A DNA stretch of 64,000 nt from Macrostomum hystrix (lineage: Eukaryota; Platyhelminthes; Macrostomidae). The notes below the pieces were generated by a model. It was not told the origin of the DNA, searched no databases, and saw only the letters and a list, made by a program, of their open reading frames with translations. The position numbers and the translations under genes are program-made. The DNA is taken from the NCBI GenBank assembly GCA_950097015.1, contig CATNEN010000031.1, positions 2,170,001 to 2,234,000 on the forward strand, in the 5' to 3' direction. Positions 1 through 11,219 of the stretch are shown here, in pieces; position 1 is the stretch's first letter, and the number at the start of each line of letters is the position of its first letter.

Positions 1-1410
1 TTGTATTCTAGAAACAAGCCTACTCCGTTGAATAAACTCGTTTTGCAGTTTTTAACAAAGTAGTCTTTTTAAAAATAGTGGTATTTCTTTTAGCAAAAGA
101 CCAGAAGCGTTGTTGCTTGATATTGTTAAAAAGTAATAAAAAAAGATATAGGCAAATTTTTTATGTGTGAAATTTGTTCTTTCTTACAATACAATACTGT
201 ATCGAATTTTTAATTCAAGAATTAAAGATTGCCTGAGCGGCTCGTCTCAGCTTTGGCTCTGCCAGCTTATCTGAGCCAAACTACATACTACTACTAATAA
301 TTCATTCGTGGCTCCGTGTAATTTAATATAATTTATCTAGTGTATAAATTAGTAGAATTAGTAATTAGTTCATTAATAATTAGTAGAGCCTGAACATGTA
401 ATTGCTTGCAGCAAAAAGTTAAAACTAGTCAAAACTAAAGTAAGTCAAGCATCAAAACATCAAATGCAAAATAAATTTTTTAATATAAAAAGACGGTATA
501 TATCATATAAAACAGAAGACAAATAAACATAAACAGAGCATAGACATAAGACAAACAAATTTAGAAGTATAGTTTAACCAATAGATTCTACTAGATTATT
601 CTTTTTATAGCAATTGATAGTTATGATAAGTTTTTTAAAAGAATTTCGAGTATGCAAAAAGTTTATATGTCATAATTTATCATTGCCATGCCTATCAGGA
701 TAAAAAGTACTTTTCATAGCTTATCTATTGCTTACAATGGATGCACATTTTATCTAGTTTATTCTAGATGTCTAATCTAGCTATTGTCCTTCAGTAGGAA
801 ACATGTTTAAAGAAGCTATAAAAACTATGCTAGTATCAAATTGAATTTTAAAACCTGTTTTAGGTTCCAATTTTTATAAATATATAAAGTTGATTAAAAG
901 TATAAAATAAATATCTAAAGAAAAATATAATTCCAAGTATCCGATGACTATGTCCGTGTTATAACTTATGTATAATATGTATAATGTTCAAAACTAAAAA
1001 ATAAGTACAATAAAAATTCAATTAGTCGGAAAGTAAAAAAATAATACATTTTCTTGTTTCATCTTAAGATAGTAATACTAATGATAATAATACTAAATTA
1101 CTAATAGCATAAGTAGCTATTTCTTTAATACATGCTAAATATTTCTTTTATGACAAAGCTATGATATGATGTATATATTATATTGGATTTAGATTGAATC
1201 ATTAATTAAATAAATTAAGCTGTATATGGGAAGAACCCTTTGAAAGAATGCAGTTTAAAGTTTTTACTAAATTAAGAGTTTTTGGAGCAATCTCACCCTA
1301 AACTTAATATTCATTTCAGCAAAAACCTATATTTCCCTAAATACACAAAAAACATAATTGAGGCCATCTCCCCCAGCTGATCCAAGAATCAAGATCCCAT
1401 CCACATCAAC
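1..1410. other. AT-rich flank upstream of the GalNAc-transferase gene
   Basis: Strongly AT-rich sequence with no open frame of interest and no repeat array that I can see. It presumably holds the promoter and 5' untranslated region of the gene that starts at 1411, but I see no convincing TATA box at a fixed distance from that start. Confidence 0.5.
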
Positions 1411-4400
1411 ATGAAACTAAAGGCTCGTGCTTGCTTGCTTCTCATTTGCTGTGCCTGTTCCATCGCCATTCTCAGCCTTTTTCTGCTGCTGGCTATGACT
1501 GGCAGCTCTCCAGAAAACTGGCGGCATCAGCAGGCGCAGCCGATTCTTCGTCCACCATTGCCACGCGCCATTCTAGAAGCTGCCGGAGCTCGTCAGCGTC
1601 AGCAGCTTCAGTTGGGTATTGTTCTAGGCGTTGAGAATGACATTGCCGAGGTGCGTGACGAGCTGCTGCTAGGCAAGCCGCATGCCGGAGCCAATCACTC
1701 AGGCGGCGCTGTCGCCCATGGGACTGCCACGGCTGCCGTCGCTCCTGCCGCTGACCGTGCCGACGGCTTTGCCGTTCCTCCCCCTGTGGAAGTTCGCGCC
1801 CTGTGGGCTAATCTGCCATCCTCGCAGGGCAGGGAACACGGCGAAGGCGGCCGGGCAGTCAAAGTGGACAAGGAGAAACTGTCGGCTGTCGAAAAGAAAA
1901 AGGTTTGATGCTATTTCGACTGCCTTTTTTCGCACTGTCACTTTGGGTAAACCATTATGTAGGAAACCCTACCTCCTAAGGTAGATACACGATATAAATT
2001 TCGCAGGAGCACAGCCGGAACTATGGACAGTGTACAGCTGTTAAGTCCGTGGACAGCCCACCTAAAATTCTACCCTATCTGTCAGTGTCTAATGCTGATA
2101 CGCATTTTTTACTGTGTTGTGTCTTGGCATAATGGCCGACGGAGGGAGATGGGATTGGGTCCACCGCCCGAGACACCCAGGTCCCAGAACCAGAAGTTCG
2201 CAGAACCAACCACCCTGGGACTAGCGAGAGTTCACTCGTCTCAGGTCTTGACTTACTTGACTTAGCGGCAGGGAGCCTCCATGACGGACGCAGCGAGGAG
2301 GCGGCCGATGCCGCCCATATCGCTAACGCCTGGCAGCCAGACGGCCTCCAGCGAGGCGGTGCCGCTCAGGGTGGTCCGTCGGTCGATCCCGCCGCGCGAT
2401 CCTCCTCGCCATAGGCTGGGAAGAAATCAGCTCGGCCGGTATCCCGAAGGAAGTGGGCGAGCTGTGGAATGCTCTCGGGCGAGCAGGCTTCGACTAGGGT
2501 CGGCGCCGGCCCGAGATGTTTTAGCCTAGCCCGGGTGAAGGCCGGGCAGTGGCAAATGAAATGCTTGGCGCTTTCACGTCTGAAGCAGCAGAAGGGACAC
2601 GTTTCCACAGGCACGTGGCCTTGGAGGTAGCGATGTCTGGTGAAGCAGCCATGTCCCGAGAGGGCCATGGTGACTGCTCTCAGGTCTCTGCGATTTAGCC
2701 TGAGCAAGGCTTTACGCAGGTTACTAGAGGGGGTTGGCACCGCAGCCCTGGACTGGCGGCAGTTCAGGGTGCTAGACCACCTCCTCCGGTGTTGGGTCTC
2801 CATCCAGCGGTTGATGTTGGAGTTGACCACAGAAGCGGGGATCGGGGCCTCCGGGCCCGGGCCCATCAGGGAGCTGGCTGGACCAAGGCAGCGGACCTGC
2901 TTTTTCATGGCAATATTATTACCACAGAGAGTCAGAGGCTTAATGGTCCAGAGCAGTCTGCTGGTAAAAATAACCGCAACGGTCTTAGACTCAGAGAGTC
3001 GGAGCCCGCATTGGTCCGCCCTGTTGATAAAGTCCTGAATGAGGTCCCTGGTGGTTTCCGCCGAGGGGCCCGCGCAGATGGCGGTCACATCGTCGGCATA
3101 TCCCACCTTCAGGACCGGGTCAGGACGAGTGCTTTTCAGCAACTCATCCATGACGAGGTTCCACAGCAGTGGAGTAAGGACGCCGCCTTGGGGGCCTCCT
3201 TTTAGGACAGGTGCAGAGAGCGACCTGCCATCGAGGTGGGCCACCACGTGGCGATGCCGGATCATGTACATGACCCAGCGAACGAGGTGGGGATGAGTGG
3301 CCCTGGAAACTAGGGCCCTCTCAAAGGCTTCGAAGACAACGTTATCGAAGGCCCCCTCGATGTCGAGGAAGACGGCCAGAGCGAAACCACTGCCCAGCAC
3401 TGCCTTCTCGAGAATCTCCACGATGCAGTGGAGGGCGCTCTCCGTGGACCGGCCCGCCCGGAAGGCGTGCTGGTTTGGGGAGAGCGGAGCCCGCCCTAGC
3501 TCTAGAGTAAGAAGGCGCCAGAGCAGCAGTCTTTCGATGAGCTTGAGGCAGGTGATATCGGGCGATAAGACTTGACCGAGCGATAATCGCCTTTGGCGAG
3601 CTTCGGGATAAAGACGACCCGGGCTTCATGCCACAGCGCTGGCACATTAGCCCAGCACGATGCAGGCCCCGTAGAAGTCTGCAGAGGAGATGGAGGAAGC
3701 GGCCATTTTTGACCGCTTCATGCAGAAAGGCCGGATAGATACCGTCTGGCCCAGGTGTTTTATAAGGGTTGAATGACTTTGCCGCGCGAGCGATGCGGTC
3801 ATTCGTAACAAGTGACTGAGTGCGCCGGTACACTCGGGAAGAAGTGCCCTAGCATAAGCTCGAGCGTTTCCTCCGGGCGCTCCGTGATCGAGCCATCAGG
3901 CTTTTTGATCGACGAGAGCTTGGAGAAGCGGTCGTTGGTGAGCGCTTTTACCACGCGGGCCGTGGGCCGCGAGCCCTCAAGCCCTTCGCAGTATTGACGC
4001 CACTTGTCCGCTTTTGCCCTTCTGACCCGGCCCTTAAACTCGTGGATAGCGCGAGTATAGGCTTCTTTGTCGTCGGGGTCGTGCGAGATTTTCAGCTTCC
4101 TCTGGAGAGGTTCCACCAGGGGGCCGATTTTTTGCCTTTGTAGGCTTTGAGCGGGCAAGCCATTTCGTAGGCCTCTGTGATGGCGCCGCCCAGCAGGGCA
4201 GCCACTCCATCCAGGTCCTGCGTGGTTGCCATGGCCATGGAGGGGTCGGAGTCCCGAAGGCCCTCATGCAGCTTTACGCCTCCAAATAGGCTTTTGCTTC
4301 TTATCGGGAGTACCGATGTTGAAGCGGATAAAACGGTGGTCCGAGAGTGAGCTTTCGGTCTCCCACACCTAGGCCAGGGTTGAGGCGTAAGCCTCTTACA

Positions 4401-7400
4401 AACCCTGACCGGCACGGGCAGGCACGGGCGCAGGAAGGGGCAGACATAAACACGGGTCACACACAGAGCAGGGCAAAGTGCATATGCACGGCACAACAAC
4501 TGGATGAACTGAAGCACTTAGAAAATAGAAGATGTCTTGCTTTAAGGACGCTAATTCTCTTCTTTTCGCTACGGTTCGAACTTCTGACCTTTCTGGGCGA
4601 GAATTCCGAAGCTATAAACAGTATGCTACAAGCTTCTCAGTAAACCCTTCTGTAAGTTAATCTTCTTCAAGTGAACCTAAGTTATATGACTAATTATTTA
4701 AACAAACATTTTGGCTTCACAGGTGGAAGAGGGCTGGCAGAAGAATGCCTTCAACCAGTACGTCAGCGACATGATCTCTGTGGATCGTGACGTCGGCGAC
4801 AATCGCGACCCCCAGTGCAAATCGGCCGTCTATCCTGGCACGCTGCCGGATACCTCCGTCATCATCTGCTTTCACAACGAGGCCTGGTCCGTACTGCTTC
4901 GCACTGTGCACTCCGTTATTAACAAGTCGCCAGCTAAACTGCTGCGAGAGATCATTTTGGTTGACGACGCTTCTGAGCATGACTATCTCAAAAGGCCGCT
5001 TGAAGAGTACATGAAGTGAGCGACTAGTTGGTCGGAAATTGTTGCCGTTTCTGTATGCCCTGTCTTCTTCTCCTGGTTCACATGTATTCCATTTGTGAAT
5101 CCCTGGTCCTCTTTAACTAACTTTCCAGTCTACCTTGCCTACCTTTCCAGTCTACCTTGCCTACCTTTCCAGTCTACCTTGCCTACCTTTCCAGTCTACT
5201 TTGCCTACCTTTCCGTTCTTAATTTATTTTCGACAATCCACATGGATGAACTTTGCTACCCCTAACAACCAGGTACTATTCACCCAAGGTCCGCATTTTG
5301 CGTGCCGCCAAGCGCGAAGGCCTGATCAGGGCCCGCCTCATGGGGGCTCGCAAAGCCGAAGGCGCTGTGCTCACTTTCCTCGACTCGCACTGCGAATGCG
5401 TCACGGGCTGGCTGGAGCCATTGTTGCACCGCGTTGCACAGAATTGGACACGCGTGGTGACACCAGCCATTGAGGTGCGCGGCCGCTGATTGATTAATAT
5501 GGGATCAGATTGGCGGGATAGGAGCGAAATGCCTTTTTTGAGGTCAAATTCGATTTTTAAAATGAATAGATCAAACTATAGACCTTTTGGAATCTAAATC
5601 TCGACTTTATTTAATCTAAATTTAAGTAAATTCGTGCCTCGACTAATACTATCTAGATCTAAAAATTTTGGAATTTATATCTCGACCTCTTTGGGATTTA
5701 TATCTCGACCTCTTTGGGATTTATATCTCGACCTCTTTGGGATTTATGTCTCGACCTCTTTGGGATTTATATCTCGACCTCTTTGGGATTTATATCTCGA
5801 CGTTTTTGGGATTTATATCTCGACCTCTTTGGGATTTATATCTCGACCTCTTTGGGATTTATATCTCGACCTCTTTGGGATTTATATCTCGACCTCTCTG
5901 GGATTTATATCTCGACCTCTTTGGGATTTATATCTCGACCTCTTTGGGATTTATGTCTCGACCTCTTTGGGATTTATATCTCGACCTCTTTGGGATTTAT
6001 ATCTCGACGTTTTTGGGATTTATATCTCGACCTCTTTGGGATTTATATCTCGACCTCTTTGGGATTTATATCTCGACCTCTTTGGGATTTATATCTCGAC
6101 CTCTTTGGGATTTATATCTCGACCTCTTTGGGATTTATGTCTCGACCTCTTTGGGATTTATATCTCGACCTCTTTGGGATTTATATCTCGACCTCTTTGG
6201 GATCTATGTCTCGAACTTTTTGACATTCATATCTCGACTATTTCGGTTGGTTGAAATCAGATGTTATGAAGCGCCAAATGTATCTTTAATCCCCAAAAAC
6301 CTGTATTCCACCAACGCGAACAGGTTATCAACGATGATACCTTCGCCATGTTCTCTGCCAGCAACCTGGACGGCATCAGTGTTGGCGGCTTTGACTGGAA
6401 TCTGCAGTTCAATTGGCACGTGTTGCCTGACCGCGTCCGTAGCCAGCGCTCCAGCCGCATCGACCCGGTGCCCAGTCCCACAATGGCGGGCGGCCTCTTT
6501 TCCATAGACAAAAGATACTTTGCCTACCTGGGCAGCTACGATCCCGGCTTCGATATCTGGGGCGGTGAGAATCTGGAGATTAGCTTCAAAATCTGGATGT
6601 GCGGCGGCACGCTGGAAATTGTGCCGTGTTCTACTGTTGGCCACGTCTTTCGGCAGCGATCGCCCTATTCCTGGGGCTCGGGCAAAAATGTGCTTAAGAA
6701 GAACTCTGTGCGATTGGCCGAGGTCTGGATGGACGATTACGGCAAGCTGTACTATGAGCGGGTTGGCGGCAAGGTGAGTGCTGGGGAGAGAGTGGGATAA
6801 TATATTAGATTCTATGGGATGATCTAGATTTAGATCGGTGGGCAAAAGGATGTTTGGGAGAATAGATGGGTTGGAGAATAGATGTGTGGGAGAATGGATG
6901 GGTGGGAGAATAGATGGGTGGGAGAATGGATGGGAGAATGGATGGGTGGGAGAATAGATGTGTGGGAGAATAGATGTGTGGGAGAATAGATGGGTGGGAG
7001 AATAGATGGGTGGAGAATGGATGGGTGGTAGAATAGATGGGTGGGAGAATAGATGGGTGGTAGAATAGATGGGTGGGAGAATAGATGGGTGGGAGAATAG
7101 ATGTGTGGGAGAATAGATGTGTGGGAGAATAGATGGGTGGGAGAATAGATGGGTGGAGAATAGATGGGTGGTAGAATAGATGGGTGGTAGAATAGATGGT
7201 GGTAGAATAGACGGGTAAGATAATTAATGGGTGGGAGAATTGATAGATAGGAGAATTAATGGGTGAAAGAATCGATGATATTTATTGAGCCAATTTCAGC
7301 TGGGGATTTGAACTGTCTGTCATAACAGTTTGGGAATTTGAATTGTCTGTCATCCCAGTTTGGTGTATTAAGCTGTCTATTATCCCATTTTGGAGATATC

Positions 7401-7992
7401 CATGGTCTACCATTCTCACTTGATAGTCCAGACATGCAGAGCTAGTTTCCCAGAGTAAGAAGCCAATAAGCAGATTTCTGATTTCTTTCAGGGCGAATTC
7501 GGCGACGTATCCGAGCGCAAGGCGCTCCGTCAGCGCCTCGGCTGCCGCACCTTTCAGTGGTACCTGGACACCGTCTACCCGGAGCTGTTCCTGCCGCGCC
7601 ACGCTCTGGCCAAAGGCGCAATCCAGAGCGCTGCCGGGCCCTACTGCCTGGACGCGCCCGTCAGTAGCCGCGAGAACGGCAAGACGGCCGTGCGGCTCTG
7701 GCAGTGCCACAACCAGGGCGGCAACCAGTTCTGGATGCTTTCAAAGCAGGGCGAAATTCGCCGTGACGAAGGCTGCATAGACTATCCCGGCACCGGGGTC
7801 ATTGTGTTCGGCTGCCACGGCGGGCGCGGCAATCAGGAGTGGCAATACAGACCAGACGGCACCATTTATCACGTGCTGCGTCGGATGTGCCTAGAAGCTG
7901 CGGCTGACAATGCCGGCCTGCTGGTGACCGCCTGCAAGCCTAGCAACCCGCGACAGCAGTGGAAGTGGCAGCGCCAAGCTGCTCAGGTCTGA
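1411..7992 (+). CDS. GALNT: Polypeptide N-acetylgalactosaminyltransferase (GalNAc-T), 5 exons, 645 aa
   Basis: Starts mucin-type O-glycosylation in the Golgi by moving GalNAc from UDP-GalNAc to Ser/Thr. Exons read by eye: 1411-1902, 4723-5015, 5273-5474, 6324-6773, 7492-7992; phases match at every junction (0, 2, 0, 0) and total 1938 nt. Order: short cytosolic tail, signal-anchor helix about residues 8-28, stem, GT-A catalytic domain with FHNEAW (214-219), VDD (244-246), metal-binding DSH (299-301) and WGGEN (408-412), then a C-terminal ricin-type lectin domain with QxW-like repeats (NQFW, NQEW, QQW). Length and domain order are normal for the family (known members are about 560-650 aa). The exon 1 donor, AAG then GTTTGA, is weak; the others are GTGAGC, GTGCGC and GTGAGT. 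Introns carry a LINE fragment and three minisatellites. The subfamily cannot be fixed by eye. Confidence 0.93.
2247..4370 (-). mobile_element. Decayed LINE fragment in intron 1 of the GalNAc-transferase gene
   Basis: The minus strand matches the full-length LINE at 49910-55961, from the end of its endonuclease domain to its 3' terminus, including the TAAGTCAAG-type tail at 2247-2264. It is dead. A 41-nt deletion near 3812 relative to the intact copy shifts the frame. A 12-nt deletion falls just after the YADD region. A deletion of roughly 970 nt near 2890 removes the end of the reverse transcriptase and the whole RNase H domain. The RT core with YADD is still readable (about 2366-3421). The 5' edge is inside the endonuclease, and I found no clear target-site duplication. 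Confidence 0.85.
5121..5214. repeat. 22-bp minisatellite in GalNAc-T intron 2
   Basis: About four head-to-tail copies of a 22-bp pyrimidine-rich unit beginning CTTTCCAGTCTACC. It lies just upstream of the exon 3 acceptor at 5272 and may blend with its polypyrimidine tract. Confidence 0.85.
5670..6218. repeat. 23-bp minisatellite in GalNAc-T intron 3
   Basis: About 24 copies of a 23-bp unit containing GGGATTTATATCTCGACC. The unit has no stop codon and is not a multiple of 3, so all three forward frames stay open and give the same 23-residue peptide repeat; this is not coding. Two marked variant units (ATGTCTCG near 5746 and CGACGTTTTT near 5798) both recur exactly 207 bp later, which is 9 units, showing a higher-order duplication. 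Confidence 0.95.
6846..7265. repeat. 16-bp minisatellite in GalNAc-T intron 4
   Basis: Imperfect tandem copies of AGATGGGTGGGAGAAT and variants (tgtggg, gtggta), becoming degenerate after about 7200. The purine-rich strand is the sense strand of the gene. Confidence 0.92.
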
Positions 7993-9042
7993 CAAGTCCA
8001 GCATTGTCAAATGTTTGGTTGACAATTTTCGAATCGGCGCACTGTCAGATTATCTGACTGTTCATTAGTCAGATTGTCAATCTGTCAGACTCAAATGGTT
8101 CTACTGTTTTCAAACTGTTAGGTAAGCATTTATGTAGCTTGTCTCACTTAGTGCTTCAGCTAGATGTAAGCTATTAGTTGACGCAATTACATAAGCTATC
8201 TTTCAATGTCGTTCTAGCTCATAAACTAAATGTACGCTCATAAATGAGCTAGCGTATTTGTTTTAATGTTAAGAGTTTTGCATTAGGTTTTTGATTGTTA
8301 TACAGCTACTTTGTTCTACAGCTGTATAAAGACAATGAAAATGTATAAATAAGTTAGATAAATAGATAATTTTCCTCTTTTCTATCGTTAGTTAAGCTTA
8401 TCTGAGCAGCTGAACTTCGCATTAAACTTATAATATCATATGTTCAGCTGTGCTCTGCGTGCTCTACAGGTAATAATTTACACCTGCTGCACCGCTTGCT
8501 GAAAATCCAATGTTGCTTTCTCTTTTTGTTGGAAGCAAAAAGTTAGTTGGTTTTCTCTCTGTCTAGCTCATATAAATCTCACACATTAATGATTGTATAA
8601 AACTACAGTTCAGTGAGTAGTATATACGCACATTTTCATTGGTTGGTGCATCCGTCATTGTTGATAAAGGTCACACAGACAGTCAGTCCGCTCTCGTATC
8701 AAAAAGTTAGTTGTGCTTGTTAGGGTTTGGCAACAAAACTTTATTAAAAATTTACAAAACTTGCTCTACCTTGTCTCATCACTCACCTGTCTTTTCAGAT
8801 TTTTCCTGATCTATCCCGTCTCTTTTTTAACGTGTCTCATCTCTTCTATGTTCTGTGTTAAAAACGCGATATATCTAAAGTTGCCGACGCTTGTGTTAGA
8901 GGGCGCCAGTTTCCAGAGATGCCACAAGTTTTGTAATCGCCGATCTCTCTCTTTTGGCCGTGCCTTTTAAGTTCCAGTTTTTGTTATAATTGCTTTTTTC
9001 CTACACATATTTTTGTTAGTACTGATTTTGGTTGTAAACTCA

Positions 9043-9048
9043 AATAAA
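9043..9048 (+). terminator. Probable poly(A) signal of the GalNAc-transferase gene
   Basis: First AATAAA that I find downstream of the stop codon at 7990-7992, giving a 3' untranslated region of about 1.05 kb. I see no coding frame between the stop and this site. Confidence 0.4.
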
Positions 9049-9049
9049 A

Positions 9050-11080
9050 GCTGACTACGTTTAACAATTTGTACACACCTTATTAAGTGTGCATCGAGGC
9101 CAAAGTTGTTCAAATTGACTTAGACCAACCGCGTAAAAAAGAATCTGAGACAGAAATTCTCCATAAATTAGCTTATGCTTTTTCTATTCATTTTTTCTAA
9201 TCCGCCCTATTTTTTACGTTTATTGTTAGATAACATTTTCACCTAGATACCCAAAAGCATTCAATTATAATGTTTGTGTGTCTGTTAGTGGCTTAAATTT
9301 CCCACAATTGTTCATCTTATAACTCAATTTTTGCTTCACATCGTACTTTATAGGCCACATTATAAAGTGGGGCAGACACACGGGTCGTGTCGTGTAAATA
9401 ATTTAATTACGTGTCCAGATTAAAAAAGCTAAAAAAACAGAAAAATTAACAATTAAACAGAACAAAAACAGAACAGTTGGGAGAGGGAGGCAGAGAAAAA
9501 AGCAATAGAACTGTTTTATGCTTTCTTTGACAGAAATTGACAAGAGAGGAAATCGGCCTGTGGCGCCCGCCACAAAGCTCGTACAAAGGGTGACACAAGC
9601 AAAAGCGTGCGCTGCGTATCCCGCATAGCAACCGAGATTTTTTCTATCCAACGCTGAGCAAACCACAGTTGTAAAGTGGGTACGGCGAAAAATAGTTGCA
9701 CTACCCGTCTGTTAATATTTTAATAAACTATTTCTTAATAAAAATATCATAGCGATAGAAGCGCGAGTATTGAAGCGCAGTGGAGGAAACGCGAATATAG
9801 CCAATAAAATTATGCACTATTGCTTATTTTGTTCTTAATAAATAAATTTCACCAGAAAAAAAACTGATTTGTACGTTTGTTTGAGGGGAAACACTGAAAA
9901 TTTGTGAAAAATAACAACTTGGCTGCAAATAGAGCATTGAAGCTATAGTAAATCATTTTTAAAATTGTGAATTAGCAAGGAATGTCAGGCCGCCCACAGT
10001 GTTCGCTGCTATATATATTAAGCTAATTTAGTATTCTACTTTTACTACTGATAGTAATATAGCTAGGAGTAAGACAGTTTAAATAGCATAAATTTTAAAT
10101 TAAATAGTTCAAAGTGTGCAGTGGGCAGAGTAAAGAAAAACAGAACAGACTGAACGCATACGGAAATGTAGCCATATATATAAAGAGAAAAACACTTACT
10201 AAACAAGCTTAAAGTGTGTTCTATTATTCATAAACATATGGATATTTATATAGGCAGTACAAATTTGAACGAGAAACAAAATAATAGTTAATAAAGGGAG
10301 AGGGAACAAATTCGGCCAGCAACTTGTTCGCAAACATTATATACTACTTGCAGTGGCAGATTAGCGAACTAATTCCTCATTTATTTATGCCTAGATAGAA
10401 GGTTAACGAGAAATTTTAAGCATGCTACACCTGGGTCACGGTACACAGAGAAAAAGTAAAATGTCAGAAATTTATAGACAAATAGCAGCGAGGAAAATAT
10501 GACATTATTATCATAATAAGTTGTATAAACTATCCCATTATCTTTTACTCTGATTTAGCAAACTCTTCTGCTAATTAAAATATGCCGAATCACTTAAACT
10601 GCCGTCAACATAAAACCTAATTGAAAAATTAGCTTTCAATACAGATGGTGTTAGCGACATGGGGGTGGGATGTGGGGCAGGGTAGCTTGGTGTGTCTGTC
10701 ATCGCAGGCAGGCTGTTGTCTAGAGCCGCAATTCGGTGATCCCAGGCCTCACTTGGTAGTCATCATAGTGACGAACTCTGCAATGAGGAGGGTGGGTGGC
10801 TTGTCAGCTAAATTTATTCAAATCTATTAGATCTGTTAAATAGAGAGGAGCAAATATGCATTGAAAAGTACTACATAAAAACTGTTAAATTAAAAGCACT
10901 GCACCTTCAGTTACGATTTAGAGAAAAATATATAACTCTACGAGACTACGTAGGCTTCATTTTGCAAACTGATTGACCCAATGAGCAAGCTATTTAATCC
11001 TTCAAGGGGGAGAATTATTTCTAATCAGATAATTAAATTTATATCTAACAAAATTAAGTAAAATACTTTATACAATACTC
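9050..11080. other. Gene-free AT-rich intergenic DNA
   Basis: Low-complexity AT-rich DNA with only short chance open frames (for example minus-strand frames around 9400-9700 with no recognisable motif). I see nothing supportable in it. Confidence 0.5.
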
Positions 11081-11084
11081 AATG

Positions 11085-11215
11085 GTGCTTGTAGACCAGA
11101 GCTTCGGAATTCTGACCTAGAGGTCGGGATTTCGAATCTCAGCCCGAGGGACCCCATTTTTTCTATTGTGGCACGATTGTTAAGTGATTAAAGACTAGTT
11201 GTTCACGATAGTCTA
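11085..11215 (+). mobile_element. tRNA-derived SINE head (SINE-B-like), diverged
   Basis: The sequence has an RNA polymerase III B-box-like segment (GGATTTCGAATCT) with an upstream segment resembling a tRNA A box, like the heads near 17520, 37700 and 48740. The body after the head does not clearly match the other copies, so this is either an old copy or a different subfamily. Confidence 0.45.
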
Positions 11216-11219
11216 TGGC

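Noticed and set aside
5634-6507. Overlapping Ile/Ser/Leu-rich frames of up to 279 codons
   Set aside because: 23-bp intronic minisatellite, non-multiple-of-3 period, in the GalNAc-transferase intron.
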